From positions 89,114,085 to 89,178,084 of the forward strand of contig CM051458.1 in the NCBI GenBank assembly GCA_028274465.1: a stretch of DNA of 64,000 nucleotides. The letters run 5' to 3'. Position 1 is the first letter of the stretch, and each line of letters opens with the position of its first letter. Under the pieces are notes generated by a model, which saw only the letters and a list, made by a program, of their open reading frames with translations, did not search any database and had not been told where the DNA came from. This DNA comes from Plantago ovata. Lineage: Eukaryota > Streptophyta > Magnoliopsida > Lamiales > Plantaginaceae. Below, piece by piece: positions 22,545 through 33,273 of the stretch. The translations under genes were made by a program, and so were the position numbers.

Positions 22545-23701
22545 CTAAAAAAAAGAAAAACGTAAAATATCAGGAGCACATTTAAAAGCACAATATCACC
22601 CTTTAAAATAATAACATAACATGATGCCTTTTAAATATCCCTTATAAATATAGCACGGCCCCTTAAAATCATAACACTACACCGTAATCCTTTCATCAAG
22701 AAAATTAAAGTAGCATAACATTACATCTCCTAAAAATCATAACCCAAGACCTTACATAGCATAACATGATCTCTTAAAAATACAGCAACACAAATATCAT
22801 CATCTAAAATCATAATATCCCTACTTAAATCAATTTCATAATCCCAACGACACTTAAAAACATACCAAAATTCATTATAAGCATACTAGAAACACTTAGT
22901 ACTAAAAGAGAAAAAAATTCAACAACAGAAACTAAGTATAATAATAAGAATACTAGATACACTTGAACCAAAACCAAAATCCATCGGAAACAACATCAAA
23001 ATACCTTATAAGCATACCACAGACACTTAAAACCGTAACATAAAAACACATGAACCATAACATCACACAAACCCAGCATAAAATAGAATGAATACATCCA
23101 CAAACACTTCAAAGCACAACAAAAAACAGATTCACAATATCAAAATTAACAACTAAACTAACATACCTTTACTCGAAGAATCAACTCTCCATCTTGAAAA
23201 CTACTTCAACGGATTAGCAGTGTCTGGAACACCGAAAAAATCCTTCCGATCCTCTTCATTATGCTTCAAATTAGAACCCCTAGATTTGTGAAATCAGATC
23301 TGAGAAGAAATCAAATTCGAAACCCTAGATCTCACAAAACATATTGAGAATACTAAATCCAACACAAAGGCAGCCGAAACGAAGAAAAAAGGAGAATAAT
23401 CGGCTTGTTTCATCCATTGATCGGGAAAGTTTGAGATTCGGAAGCCGAAGAAGAAGACGGGAATTTGCAGAGAGAAAAAATTGATTTCACACAGTAAACG
23501 CTGAATTGTGTGTTTTGTGTGTGGATGGTTATATTTATTCTATTAAGAAAACCGGATTTGCGTAAAAAGTCGGTCGGTCGGCCGGTTTAATCTCAAAACC
23601 AGCGAGTTTTGGGAAAACCAGCGAATTTTTAATAAAACTAGGCCTTTTCATATTTTTAGGAAAGGCCGGCCTCCCATAGACTTTAGCATATGTTTATTGT
23701 G

Positions 23702-24280
23702 AGACCATCTCCAACGGGCTTCCAAACTCATCTCCAGACGTCTGGAGATGGTCCAATGGCCGTCTCCAGCTTGAGTCTGGATGCCATTTTATCTTTTTTT
23801 ATTTATTTATTTTTTCTTTCCCCCTTAAGTATATCTTTTGTGTATTCTTTTCCTTTTTCTTTCTTGTCCTCGACCTTTGTAACCGAGTATTTCATATACT
23901 CTTTTATTAATGAAATTTGGCCGATTCAAAAAAAATAAAAAAAATAAATGGTACCCTTCATATTTGTAATGTATATTTAATTTCTAAAATATTGTTTTGT
24001 TTTATTATCAATCATTGTAATTTTTACATTTATATTTCATATTTGTTTAATTAATTAACAACATTTATAATAATGTGAAGTATAAAAAATAGTGTAGTTT
24101 AAAAAGAAATGATAAAATACAAATGTAATTTAAAAGAAAATGAGAAAAGAAATGAAAATGTGAGTTTGATGGGTTTAACCGGAGTACAGAGTATGTTAGA
24201 GTTGTGGCTAATAAAATAATCTAAAATGCTGATGTGGAAGGGTCTGATGAGTCTGAAGTCTGAAGGGATGGAGATGGTCT
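23702..24280. mobile_element. MITE with AGACCATCTCCA ends and nested LINE tail
   Basis: The left end AGACCATCTCCAACGGG and the right end, inverted AGACCATCTCCATCCC, share 12 identical terminal bases. About 23795-23946 inside it is a LINE-family tail (TGTAACCGAGTATTTC, TTATTAATGAAATTTGGCCG, A run), so one element landed in another. The target duplication is unclear. Confidence 0.6.
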
Positions 24281-24374
24281 GACCAGAGCCAGTCTATTGC
24301 ATTTTTATCCCCAACATCATTTCTAGCTCAATTGTTGTGAATTCAATGACGCAAATCAGTCCCTCATATGAATT

Positions 24375-24689
24375 CTATGAAGATGGATCATTCAACTTAT
24401 TGGAAGAATAATCAAGAAACGCAGATTTTGTCATTTTGAATTGAAAGAGTTGTTTTAAAGTGGATTGACATCGATTAAAAAGAGACATTTTGAGATTATT
24501 GGAGACAATCTTAGTGGACATGTCCAACACTTGGAGCACATAATACGAGAATGATAGCTGTACATGACCATCATTTTGTCTAAAAAAACCCTCCTTCCAC
24601 AAAGAGATTTCAAGATCAGTTGGCGTGATACTGAACTTGTTAAACAATTCTTCATCCACCTGACTCTTTAAAATCAGAAACAAAACCAA
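24375..24689 (-). CDS. Unidentified open frame, possibly a gene fragment
   Basis: A 104-codon frame has protein-like composition: VDEELFNKFSITPTDLEISL, then KEGFFRQNDGHVQLSFSYYV and LDMSTKIVSNNLKMSLF. The first residues (MVLFLILK) look like intron sequence, and TTTTAAAG just before SQVDEE could be a splice acceptor. I do not recognise a family. It lies 440 bases downstream of the gene ending at 25130, on the same strand, and may be a remnant of another gene or part of an alternative 3' end. No promoter is evident. Confidence 0.25.
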   Translation of the reverse strand: MVLFLILKSQVDEELFNKFSITPTDLEISLWKEGFFRQNDGHVQLSFSYYVLQVLDMSTKIVSNNLKMSLFNRCQSTLKQLFQFKMTKSAFLDYSSNKLNDPSS

Positions 24690-25129
24690 AAGAAACCAAA
24701 CACTAGCCTAAAACGACCAGAATGACTTGAAAATGAAGTAACAGGTCACAGGTGCAACTTGCATTCATGAGTCATGAAAATGAAGAATCTAAACAATGAT
24801 ACAGCACAAATCTCTGTACGCAAATCACCCACAGAGTTTAACTAGCCGGAAAAATATCCCAGAACAGAACTGCTTGTCTACGGAAAAACATACAAGATAT
24901 AATATCTTGTTAAAAGAGCTCAGTAATCCCGATGTGGTTCTATCATTCTATGCTAACAGCACAACAAGCTTACAAACAGAATGATCATCTAGACTAAAGA
25001 CTTGAAGTTAGTATGAGCAAGAACCACCTTTGTGATTGCGATATTCTACATGACAAAAACTTCACACGGCAATGACATGAGGAGGAGGAATGATTGAGCA
25101 GCTGTGTTGTGTGGTGGTGGCAATGACGC

Positions 25130-28006
25130 TCAAAATGATTTCCAGTAGTCTTGAGTTGGTTTATTCCAGAACTCTGGCAAGCCTGTAAAAATTAGAAACT
25201 TAGTATTTAGTACAAACAAAATGAATAGAGATAACATTACAGACAAGCAATTAAAGAATGCTACTGTAGAATGTAAGCAATCACAGTAATCATCATAGCT
25301 AAGGTTAAGCACTAGAAAACAAATGAATCTTTATATCTTGTCTTGCCACTTGAGTTTTTATCAAACAGACCAACGTCTATCAATTTCAGAGCACTCGTCT
25401 CCCATGACGCGAAAGATCTCCACTTTCCAAACACGGGGAACAGAAAATGATCAGTTTTCGAGCAGTAACATGGAAACTAGATCTCTTCGCTTTCCCAATA
25501 CGCATAAAAGAAAGGAACTGGTTTTCAACTTGTACTCCTAATGGAAATAAAGTGGGCATCTTTATCCATGTGTAAGGCCAAAATGGAAAAGAAAGAAGGC
25601 CAAATATACACTCCTAAAGAGAGGGACCAGTTTTCAACTTGTACTCCTAAAGAAAGATAGTGATCTACTCTCCTAAATGCCTAGTCGTAAACTAGACTGC
25701 AAGAGTAAAATCCATGTTTGATGAGCACTTAAACTGATCCATTGAAAACATACCAATATACTCCAATTATCATGACAATCATTGGGCTAAAACTACAATT
25801 ATCAGGCGATAAATAATCTAATGAAAGAAGTCCATAAAGCTTTAAATGTTTCGATATGGAAGTGAAGAGTATCAAGCCATACTTGGTGGTAATTTCCCTG
25901 GGGACATGTCAACTGAATCATCATTGCCAAGAATTTCCTACAATGAAAGTAAAAACTAAATAATTAATCTTAGCGCAAAACTGAAATAATTAAGCAGTGG
26001 CCGATGCTTTCTAGAGAATGAGTTTTCAATGAAGAAACAATGTGAAATGTGGAAGAAAGGATATCAGAAGAAGACATTGTTACCTCTGCCTTAGGCAGAC
26101 TCATATTGCCCTGAGAAGAATCCAAGTCTGTGGTAACAGAACTGAATGGGCCACCATCTCCAATATGTGCCGATGTCATAAGTCCATAATCATCCTTCAT
26201 TCTGCAAACATTAATATGTTCATTGTGGAAGTGATCCAGGTCAGAAACTATATTAAGGTGGAGGGGTGCCAGCTAAAGCAAAGAAAACGTGTTGCAGAAT
26301 ACAATAAGAAAACTAAAGCAGAACAAACATAAGTTGTTAAACACAATCATGGTATCAGAAGCTGTAGGAAATAACAATGTCAACGTATAAAAGATTCATG
26401 CACCTGTGTTTGTTTGAGCAGGATAAGAATAAACTAACCTTCTCTTAGATTCGTCGAAGCTTTGATCTTCCTCCGCAGGTTCATCTTCCAAATCAATAAT
26501 CTCAATACCATTAGCATTCACACCATGTTTACCATTCTTATTTGACAAGCTGAGGTTACTACTCATCGACAAACCAACATTAACAGCTGGAGCTTCCTTT
26601 CCCATTCTAACAACAGAGTTAGGAACATGGTGATTCTCATTAATGTCAGATCTTCCAAAGAGATTCAGGTCACAAGTCTTGAATGAGCCAGGAAATAGCT
26701 GCTTCTCTTTCAGAATCTCAGACGAGTTGGCATGATTGAAGGGAATCAGTGAAATGCTCAAACTCTTTTGATCATTAGATGGATCTGCATAACTACTCTC
26801 TGAAGTTATAGACTCTTGACGAGCTGGCAGCTGGTTTTCCATATAAACAGGTTTAGAAACATGAAACTTGGCATCCATACTAGGCAACCATTCTCTGTGT
26901 CTTTTAGAACTCTCCTTGTCAACATTGTCCCCATCAAGAGCACGTTTGCCGCATACTGTAATTTTTATTTTGTCCTCAGTTGCAGAATCAAGGTTACTAG
27001 TCGAAATGTCCATCAAGACATCCTTGGCATTATTAACTCCAGATACTTCAGAATGTTGAGCATCTTCTTTCATGAAATCATGAACACTGTGTTGGACTGT
27101 TCCAACCAAACTATCTTCCTTCTCAGCAGCTGTGTTGGTCTGTTCCAAATCATTTTGATTTCTATGATTATTCATTTCCCCAGACTCTTGAATGGATCCA
27201 CTAGTATCATCAGATGCAATCTCCAACTTGACCCTGACGTTTAATGGTAGACTCTTCTTGTTATTAAAGAAACATGACTTTGTACCCTCCTCTACTGAGT
27301 TGAATTTCTCCAGGTCAGACTCTAAAAGACTTGCACTGCCACCAAAAGTCGTTTCACTGGGAGAAGAATTCTGAGAGACAGCATAACCATCTTTCTCCAG
27401 AAACCGCTTATGGTGTCCTACAAAAGAATCATCACCATCAACATTTCTGTCCGAGGAAGACCCACTTCTTTCATTCCAGGATCCACTTCTTCCAAGCTGT
27501 TTGTCCATATTTGGCCTGGAAAATCTTAACGACCCATAATTTCTCCTTCCTCCTCTCTCATAAGTTTCTGCACCCATTGCATCATATTCATCGTAATACC
27601 TTCTTCTACCTGATTCTGCATCACGGACATGCTTCTCTAAACCTGAACGAGCTAGTGCACGACTATCGGGGGTACTCTTATTTTCACCGCTATCCACCGT
27701 CCGCCACTTTCCTGTCGCAGGGTCTATCAACAGCTTTCCTGTATCAACCAAATACTCAGCCGCTAGCTTACCAGCTTCAACGAAAATGTCAGTCTCCCTT
27801 GGAGGTGACGGTGATGGCTGAAACCCCCTAGAGTATCCAGCATGTCTATAGCTACTACGACGATTATAATGATGATAGCTAGTTCTTTCATGATCAACAA
27901 TCCGGTGCCTTCTCCCTGAACCTTCAGGCGAATATCGGGACGCCATTCCCACACCATTCCTACCCCAACTATCCGATTCTGACCTATAACGGTGCCTTGG
28001 GCGCAT
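25130..28006 (-). CDS. Conserved plant protein of unknown function, Arg/Ser-rich, nuclear-type
   Basis: Four exons (28006-26439, 26201-26084, 25937-25883, 25182-25130) join in phase to 597 residues. The N-terminus (1-70) is basic and rich in Arg, Ser, Tyr and His. Residues 71-104 form the best-conserved-looking block (ETDIFVEAGKLAAEYLVDTG, then KLLIDPATGKWRTV). A long low-complexity acidic and Ser-rich middle follows, with basic KRHREW and ESKRR patches. The C-terminus ends LPEFWNKPTQDYWKSF, whose aromatic spacing looks like a conserved tail. Exon 3 would end in TGA four codons later if not spliced; the donor at GTATGG restores the frame into the last exon. No enzyme domain is visible. The basic composition suggests a nuclear or RNA-associated role, which is inference only. 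The start ATG (28006) is preceded by a probable 5' UTR intron acceptor. Confidence 0.8.
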
Positions 28007-28861
28007 TGTTAACAGATACCTAAATATATATAGCTACAGCCTACAAGTGCATACAAAGTTCAATCAAGAACCAACATTTCATCATCCCCAGGCCATATAA
28101 TCTTCTATGACTACCTGTAACAAGAACTTGAAGATTTACAATGGACTCAAATCTTGTTCAGAAATATATTTGAAGAAAAAATAATAATGTCAATTGAACT
28201 ATTAATTATGTCTCTATCACACGCAATAAAGTACTTGTTGACTAGCAAAAAGTATAAAAAATTAAAAATACCACAACAAGAACAAATTCAAAGCAGCAAA
28301 TATCATAAACAAAATCTCCTCTGACAGATTCAGAGTTGGCTAATAAAGTTCCGAGTAGTCAGTCATCAAGTAACAAGTACATTTCTGGAAGAGGCGAGGT
28401 TCAAAATTGGCTGACCTGAACTGAATCAGCAGCATTGGAATTTCTAGGGTTTCAGATCTATGGCCGTCAATTCAGGCATTGAGCTCACAGCAACACAGCA
28501 AATGGAAATGATACTTCAAATGTTCAGAGAAGCAACTTGAATCCAAGCTAACCGACGAAAGCAGCAGAAGCAACTTGAATTGAAGCTAGTCGAACAAATA
28601 AGTTACACTACATGTCAATTTAGTGGCCAGTTGCTTTGTAAACCACCAGTCACACACAGTCCAGCTCCAGCATTGAATTAGCTGTGTGTATACGTCATTG
28701 TTTGAATCTGCTCAATGAGTGAGTAAATAAACTAAGAGTGGCTTTTACTGTAAAACGTTGGATTTGGTGCACAGAGGAAAAATGAGAAATGGGAGCTGGC
28801 TGGTGAAGTATGGAAGAAAGGGAAGGAGTGAGTGATGGTAGATTCTCCTCTTTCCGGTTGC

Positions 28862-28875
28862 ATTATATATATTGG
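28862..28875 (-). promoter_or_regulatory. Probable core promoter of the 25130-28006 gene
   Basis: On the minus strand CCAATATATATAATGC is a TATA-type sequence about 860 bases before the ATG. The region between is compatible with a 5' UTR containing an intron that ends TATATTTAG just before GTATCTGTTAACAATG. Confidence 0.4.
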
Positions 28876-28954
28876 CGGAGATAGTGGGGCGCTCAGGTGC
28901 TTGTTTCGGTTATATTACAACATGCCCTTTCAACTTCCATATTTTACGCATTTT

Positions 28955-29420
28955 ACGTTCTTGTAAATTTGTATGAAATGACTCGCACCAAGCTAATAGG
29001 TAACTTCACTATGTTTTACACATGTTAATGTTACGTTGCATGAGATGATTCACGCCAAATTTAACATATTAAAGGGTTTATAAGAGGAAGTATGACTGTA
29101 TTTTACACATGTTACGTACTTACGTTGTTGTATGAGATGATTCGCGCCAGATTCGACATGTTCAAATTTGAACAATACCAAACTTTATTTTCACACGTGT
29201 TATGTTTAGATGACTCGTGCAAAATCTGACGTGTTAAAGGTTAAAAAACAACGATTATTTAGACATGTTTTGTGTTTATATTTCATGTGATGACTGGCGC
29301 TAGAATGTTGACGTGTTAAATGTAATAGGGAACGAAATTTGACATGTCAGATGTAACTATAACTATGTCCTACACATTTTTACGTTGCATGTGATTGCTC
29401 GTGTCAAATTTAGGTTTAAC
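28955..29420. repeat. Degenerate tandem repeat upstream of a gene promoter
   Basis: The core GATGATTCGCGCCA(A/G)ATT..GACATGTTAAA recurs at about 28976, 29045, 29136, 29209, 29292 and 29394, with ACACATGTTACG.. between copies. Spacing is irregular at 70-100 bases. It starts about 90 bases upstream of the TATA box near 28865. Confidence 0.65.
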
Positions 29421-29682
29421 GAAAATCTTAAATTGCCACCAAAATTGATGGAAAGTGTAGCAGGAGATTTTTCACGTAAAATTTTACATGATAAAGGTTA
29501 AACCTAAAAGAAAATACATTGACACTAACGTTAACGATGGAGTTGTTAGAGTGTGTAGCGTTTCATCCCCGTGATACTGTTTTAAATTTTTAATTATTTT
29601 CCGTTCTTGTATATGAGATACAAAAATAATTATTTTAGAAAAACTTAGGGCCAATATATTTAAGGGAAAACCAGTGTGAGCT

Positions 29683-29699
29683 TGGGGGGGGGGGGGGGG
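29683..29699 (+). repeat. Poly(G) run
   Basis: An uninterrupted run of about 16 G in AT-rich DNA, followed by TCTGGTGGAGGAG. It is long for a genome of this composition and prone to length error in sequencing. Confidence 0.8.
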
Positions 29700-29904
29700 T
29701 CTGGTGGAGGAGTTGGGGCGTATTGAGCCAAGTATAGTTTCTCCCCCGGTATAGGAAAATGTAAAACAAGAAATTTTGATTTTCCTCCTTTTTTCTTTTC
29801 ATTTCCCACACATCTATACAAATTATAAAATAAATATTTTTCTATTCGTAGCCTTATAAAATCTAAAAATAGGAAGAAAAAACGTTCCAAGGATACTTTC
29901 ACAG

Positions 29905-30670
29905 TTTCACATGACCACATTCTCTAATTCACTTTCTATATATCTTCGTTCAGTTCAACTCCCTACTATATTTTCACTGACCACATTCAAACTCAATTTC
30001 TATATATCTCCGTCAAATTCAACTCCCAACTACATTTTCACTTACCACATTTTAACTCGATTTCTATCTATTTGCGTTCAATTCAACTCCTTACTACATT
30101 TTAATTCAATTTCCATATATCTCCGTTCAATTCAACTCCGTACTACATTTTAACTCAATTTAATTAAATATATATCTCCATCCAATTCAACTCCCCACTA
30201 CATTTTCACTTACCACATTCTAACTCACTTTCTATATATCCCCTACTTCAATTATGACATCGTAACTCACTTTTACATACTTCCGTTTAACTCAACTCTA
30301 CACTACATTTTGACTTACGCCATCCTAACTAACTTTCTGTATATTCCCGTTCAATTCAACTCTCAACTACATTTTCACTTACCACATTCTAACTCGATTT
30401 CTATATATCTCCGTTCAATTCAACTCCCAACTACATTTTCACTCTCCAAATTCTAACTCACTTTCTACTCACTTACCACATTCTAACTTGATTTCTCTAT
30501 ATCTCCGTTCAATTCAACTCCCAACTACATTTTCACTTTCCAAATTCTAACTCACTTTCTATATATTTTCTTTCAATTCAACTCTCCGTTACATTTTCAG
30601 TTACCACATTCTAACTTACTTTCAATATATTTCCGTTCAATTCAACTTCCAACTGTATTTTCACTTATCA
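29905..30670. repeat. Minisatellite of about 64 bases, about 12 copies
   Basis: Units follow TCTCCGTTCAATTCAACTCC, CAACTACATTTTCACTTACC, ACATTCTAACTCGATTTCTA and TATA, with substitutions and partial deletions. Frames read from it are repetitive and not genes. Confidence 0.85.
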
Positions 30671-32639
30671 AACTACTTATACCATAGGTAGCAATTTTAC
30701 TCTCTCATGTTTTGTTTTTATTTTTCAGGCATATTTGCTTCTTCTTTTTTCACGACTATTCGTTTTGAACCTTTTTTGTAATGTAAGACGTTGTTATTCC
30801 GCATGCAATTTTGCTTGTTTCCTTAATAACAAACAAGGTCTTGTCAAACTTCAAGGGAAAATAAATTATAAATGACGAAAAATTGTGTTGGGATGTCTAA
30901 TGGTTATAATAGGACAAACATTAAATATTTAGTAAAAACGATTCCCCACTCAACTGAGCATTAGGTGTATATCTCATGTTTTTGTACATATATACATTAA
31001 ATGCTATTAAAAAACTACACCACCGATCATTCAACTGTTAGATTAAGTTCTCGTTTAAACTTAACTTCTTTAACTTTTGGGTAAAAGGGAGAATTGGGAT
31101 TATATATAATTAATTGGTCAACATATACTCGTAAATGTTTGCTAGAAAATTAAGTGAGTTTATAAATTTTACTTCTAAATAGGTAGGTTTGAAGCTTTTC
31201 TGAAAAAGTGTGTAAATAACTAAAATATGCATTTTTGGGTAGAAAAATGAACATTGTTAGAGGAGTGGAGCTGCCAGCAAAGTTTCTTTTAGAACTTGAT
31301 GAATTTTGCCCTTTTTAAGAAGGATAGTCTTTGAGTGCACGTTTGATAAACGTAGAGGGCTTTATGCAATTAACGTTGACTGGTCATCATTTCTAAATTA
31401 CCAAAGGGCATTTGCAATTTGCGCGCACTTGCACGTTTGCACCTTTCAAGAAGCAACGTCGACCAGTTATTTTTGCTTTCTCCAATCAAAATTTGTTTCT
31501 TCCAATTTTACACTATCCGATTCCAAAATGTCAAGCTACAATAGTATCTTGTTGATTTTCTTTTTCCTCATTGTCGACGTGACTGATTAACTGAATTGAC
31601 ATAACTTTATTTGATACTGTAATCAATTCATAGGTTGATTTTGTGACATTTTTAAGGGATTTTTTTCATTGTCCAACGGGGTCTTGGCAAGTCAATAGTT
31701 TCCGATATTAGATTTTTTACACCATATATCTGACATGCATTGCATCTAGCATACATATACATATAAGTTCTGTATGTTACCTTTAGTTTAGACTGTCTAA
31801 ATTTTGATTACCAAAGTGTCCCTGCTAGTTTAATGTTGTCCAAAATACTTGCAAACTTATCCCTACTTTGAGTTTGTCCAAAATGATACTCAAACATTAC
31901 ATGTTAATAGCATAATGATATTGGAATATAAATATATAATGATTGAAAGATATGCATGTCTTGCTTAATACTTTAGAATTATCTCTTGCAAGAGCTTGAA
32001 CTTTAAGTGGGCTAATGATGGCAAAGATAAAGATGGCAAGAATTGGCAAAGTTTATGTGATGTAAAGTGGACTCAGCGTACCATCTTGCTAGGGAACAAA
32101 AGAAGCAAAAGGATCAAGCATTATATTGCTATTTACATAAAATATTACCTTCAATCAGACATTGAAGTTCAATGTTTGTGTTAGTCTATCGACATGTTGC
32201 ATAGGATCATAGATTCATAGTACATGTTTCTATTTGCTTATTGAGATGAAATTACACATTTACACTATATTTGTTCCAAGACTGCAATCAACCGATATTT
32301 GAGAATGGATACACCGTCTTATAAGCCATTTGGACAGATTTTTTCCTACTACCATACCATAGACCTCCCTCATGAACTCCCCTATCACTATAGCAGTGGG
32401 ATCTATACCTAAACCAAGACCTCACTGCTAAATTGAGAGAGGGAGACCATAAGGGGGAGGTCTAGGGTAAAAGAGACCGATGGACAATAAGTGGTTACGT
32501 ATTTTCTTAATTTGTTGATGGAGTCTTTGATATTATAGGAACCATAATCTTCTATTGCAAGAAAAGATATTTTTCACTCCCATGGATATACTATTGATTT
32601 CTAAGGTGCTAAATTGTATGTGCGGCTTAGATTTGCCAA
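30671..32639. other. Intergenic with weak coding-like scraps
   Basis: At 31528-31590 (+) a short frame MSSYNSILLIFFFLIVDVTD looks like the start of a secreted-protein signal peptide but ends at once. At 31996-32184 another short frame has no recognised family. No complete gene could be assembled. Confidence 0.35.
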
Positions 32640-32890
32640 GCTTCCGTTTTGGTACGAACTCCATTAACTTATGTTAAAGTGAATTTTGATGCGGCTACAG
32701 TTAATGCATCTGTTCACGGATGTGTAGGTGTGATAGCATAGGATTTAACCATTAAATATCTAGCCCGAGCACGAGCACACAAGAAAATACCTGGGATTTG
32801 GACTGCTAAAGTGGCGGAGACAGCTGAGGCAAGAAGAGCAGTGAAGCCAACTAGTCTGCAGGTACAAAATCTGGTTATTGAAGGATACTA
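32640..32890 (+). pseudogene. Degenerate RNase H-like (RVT_3) fragment
   Basis: The plus strand reads VKVNFDAATVNASVHGCVGV, a stop, then ARAHKKIPGIWTAKVAETAE and ARRAV..VQNLVIEG. This is the pattern of the plant RNase H-like domain found at LINE C-termini and in related host genes: Val-Asn-Phe-Asp-Ala-Ala, Gly-Val, then Ala-Glu-x-x-Glu-Ala. The in-frame stop and absence of flanking domains mark it as a relic. Confidence 0.65.
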
Positions 32891-33273
32891 GCTTGTTATT
32901 TTCTTCATTTCAAGCTCAATTTGTTAGACCTGTTGAAAATGAGTTAGATGATTTTTAATTTTTTTTCTCCGCTCCGCAGCTGATCAGTAAAAACGCATTT
33001 GTGTTACCATATAACTCAAAGTGATCCATCCGCCTTTCTCCCCTACAGCCAAATACTACAAATTTTATTCTAATTCCTCACATAGGAAAAATAAGATAAA
33101 ATCAAAGGTAAAATTTGGCTTGGCAAAACTAATTCATAAACATTTCATCAGTCAAAGAAACCAAGAATGTGAATAACAAGAAAAACCCAAACCCAGTAAT
33201 AAACACAGCCAGAGTATAAAATACCGTCTCCACTTCATCTGTAACAACAAAACAATAACAGAACTCCAAGAAT
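32891..33273. other. Spacer and 3' UTR of the WRKY gene
   Basis: No gene is seen. The part nearest 33273 is probably the 3' untranslated region of the minus-strand WRKY gene. Confidence 0.5.

Larger units (their letters stand above)
19312..23675. mobile_element. 4.36 kb inverted-repeat element of unknown family
   Basis: The left end GAGAGGCTAGCCTTTCCTA pairs with the right end, which read inverted is GGGAGGCCGGCCTTTCCTA. Similarity continues for about 40 bases and then in patches such as CTGGTTTTGGGAA and ATTAAACCG.CCG. Each terminus also contains its own small hairpin (CCTTTCCTAT/ATAGGAAAGG on the left). The arms are rich in TATGGTTTTAAG-like words, in plus orientation at about 19860-21960 and mostly complementary at about 21830-23100. 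A TATA box lies just inside the left end and a TATA-like word inside the right, so two transcripts could face each other. Only ATA is shared at the flanks, so the superfamily is undecided. Confidence 0.65.

Noticed and set aside
25861..25890. TGA just after the third exon as the end of the 25130-28006 gene
   Set aside because: A GTATGG donor just before it joins in phase to an exon encoding a conserved-looking aromatic tail, which fits better.
26816..27831. Plus-strand frames of 142 and 166 codons
   Set aside because: They are antisense shadows of the long first exon of the minus-strand gene at 25130-28006.
29911..30153. 80-codon frame
   Set aside because: It is a translation of the 64-base minisatellite.
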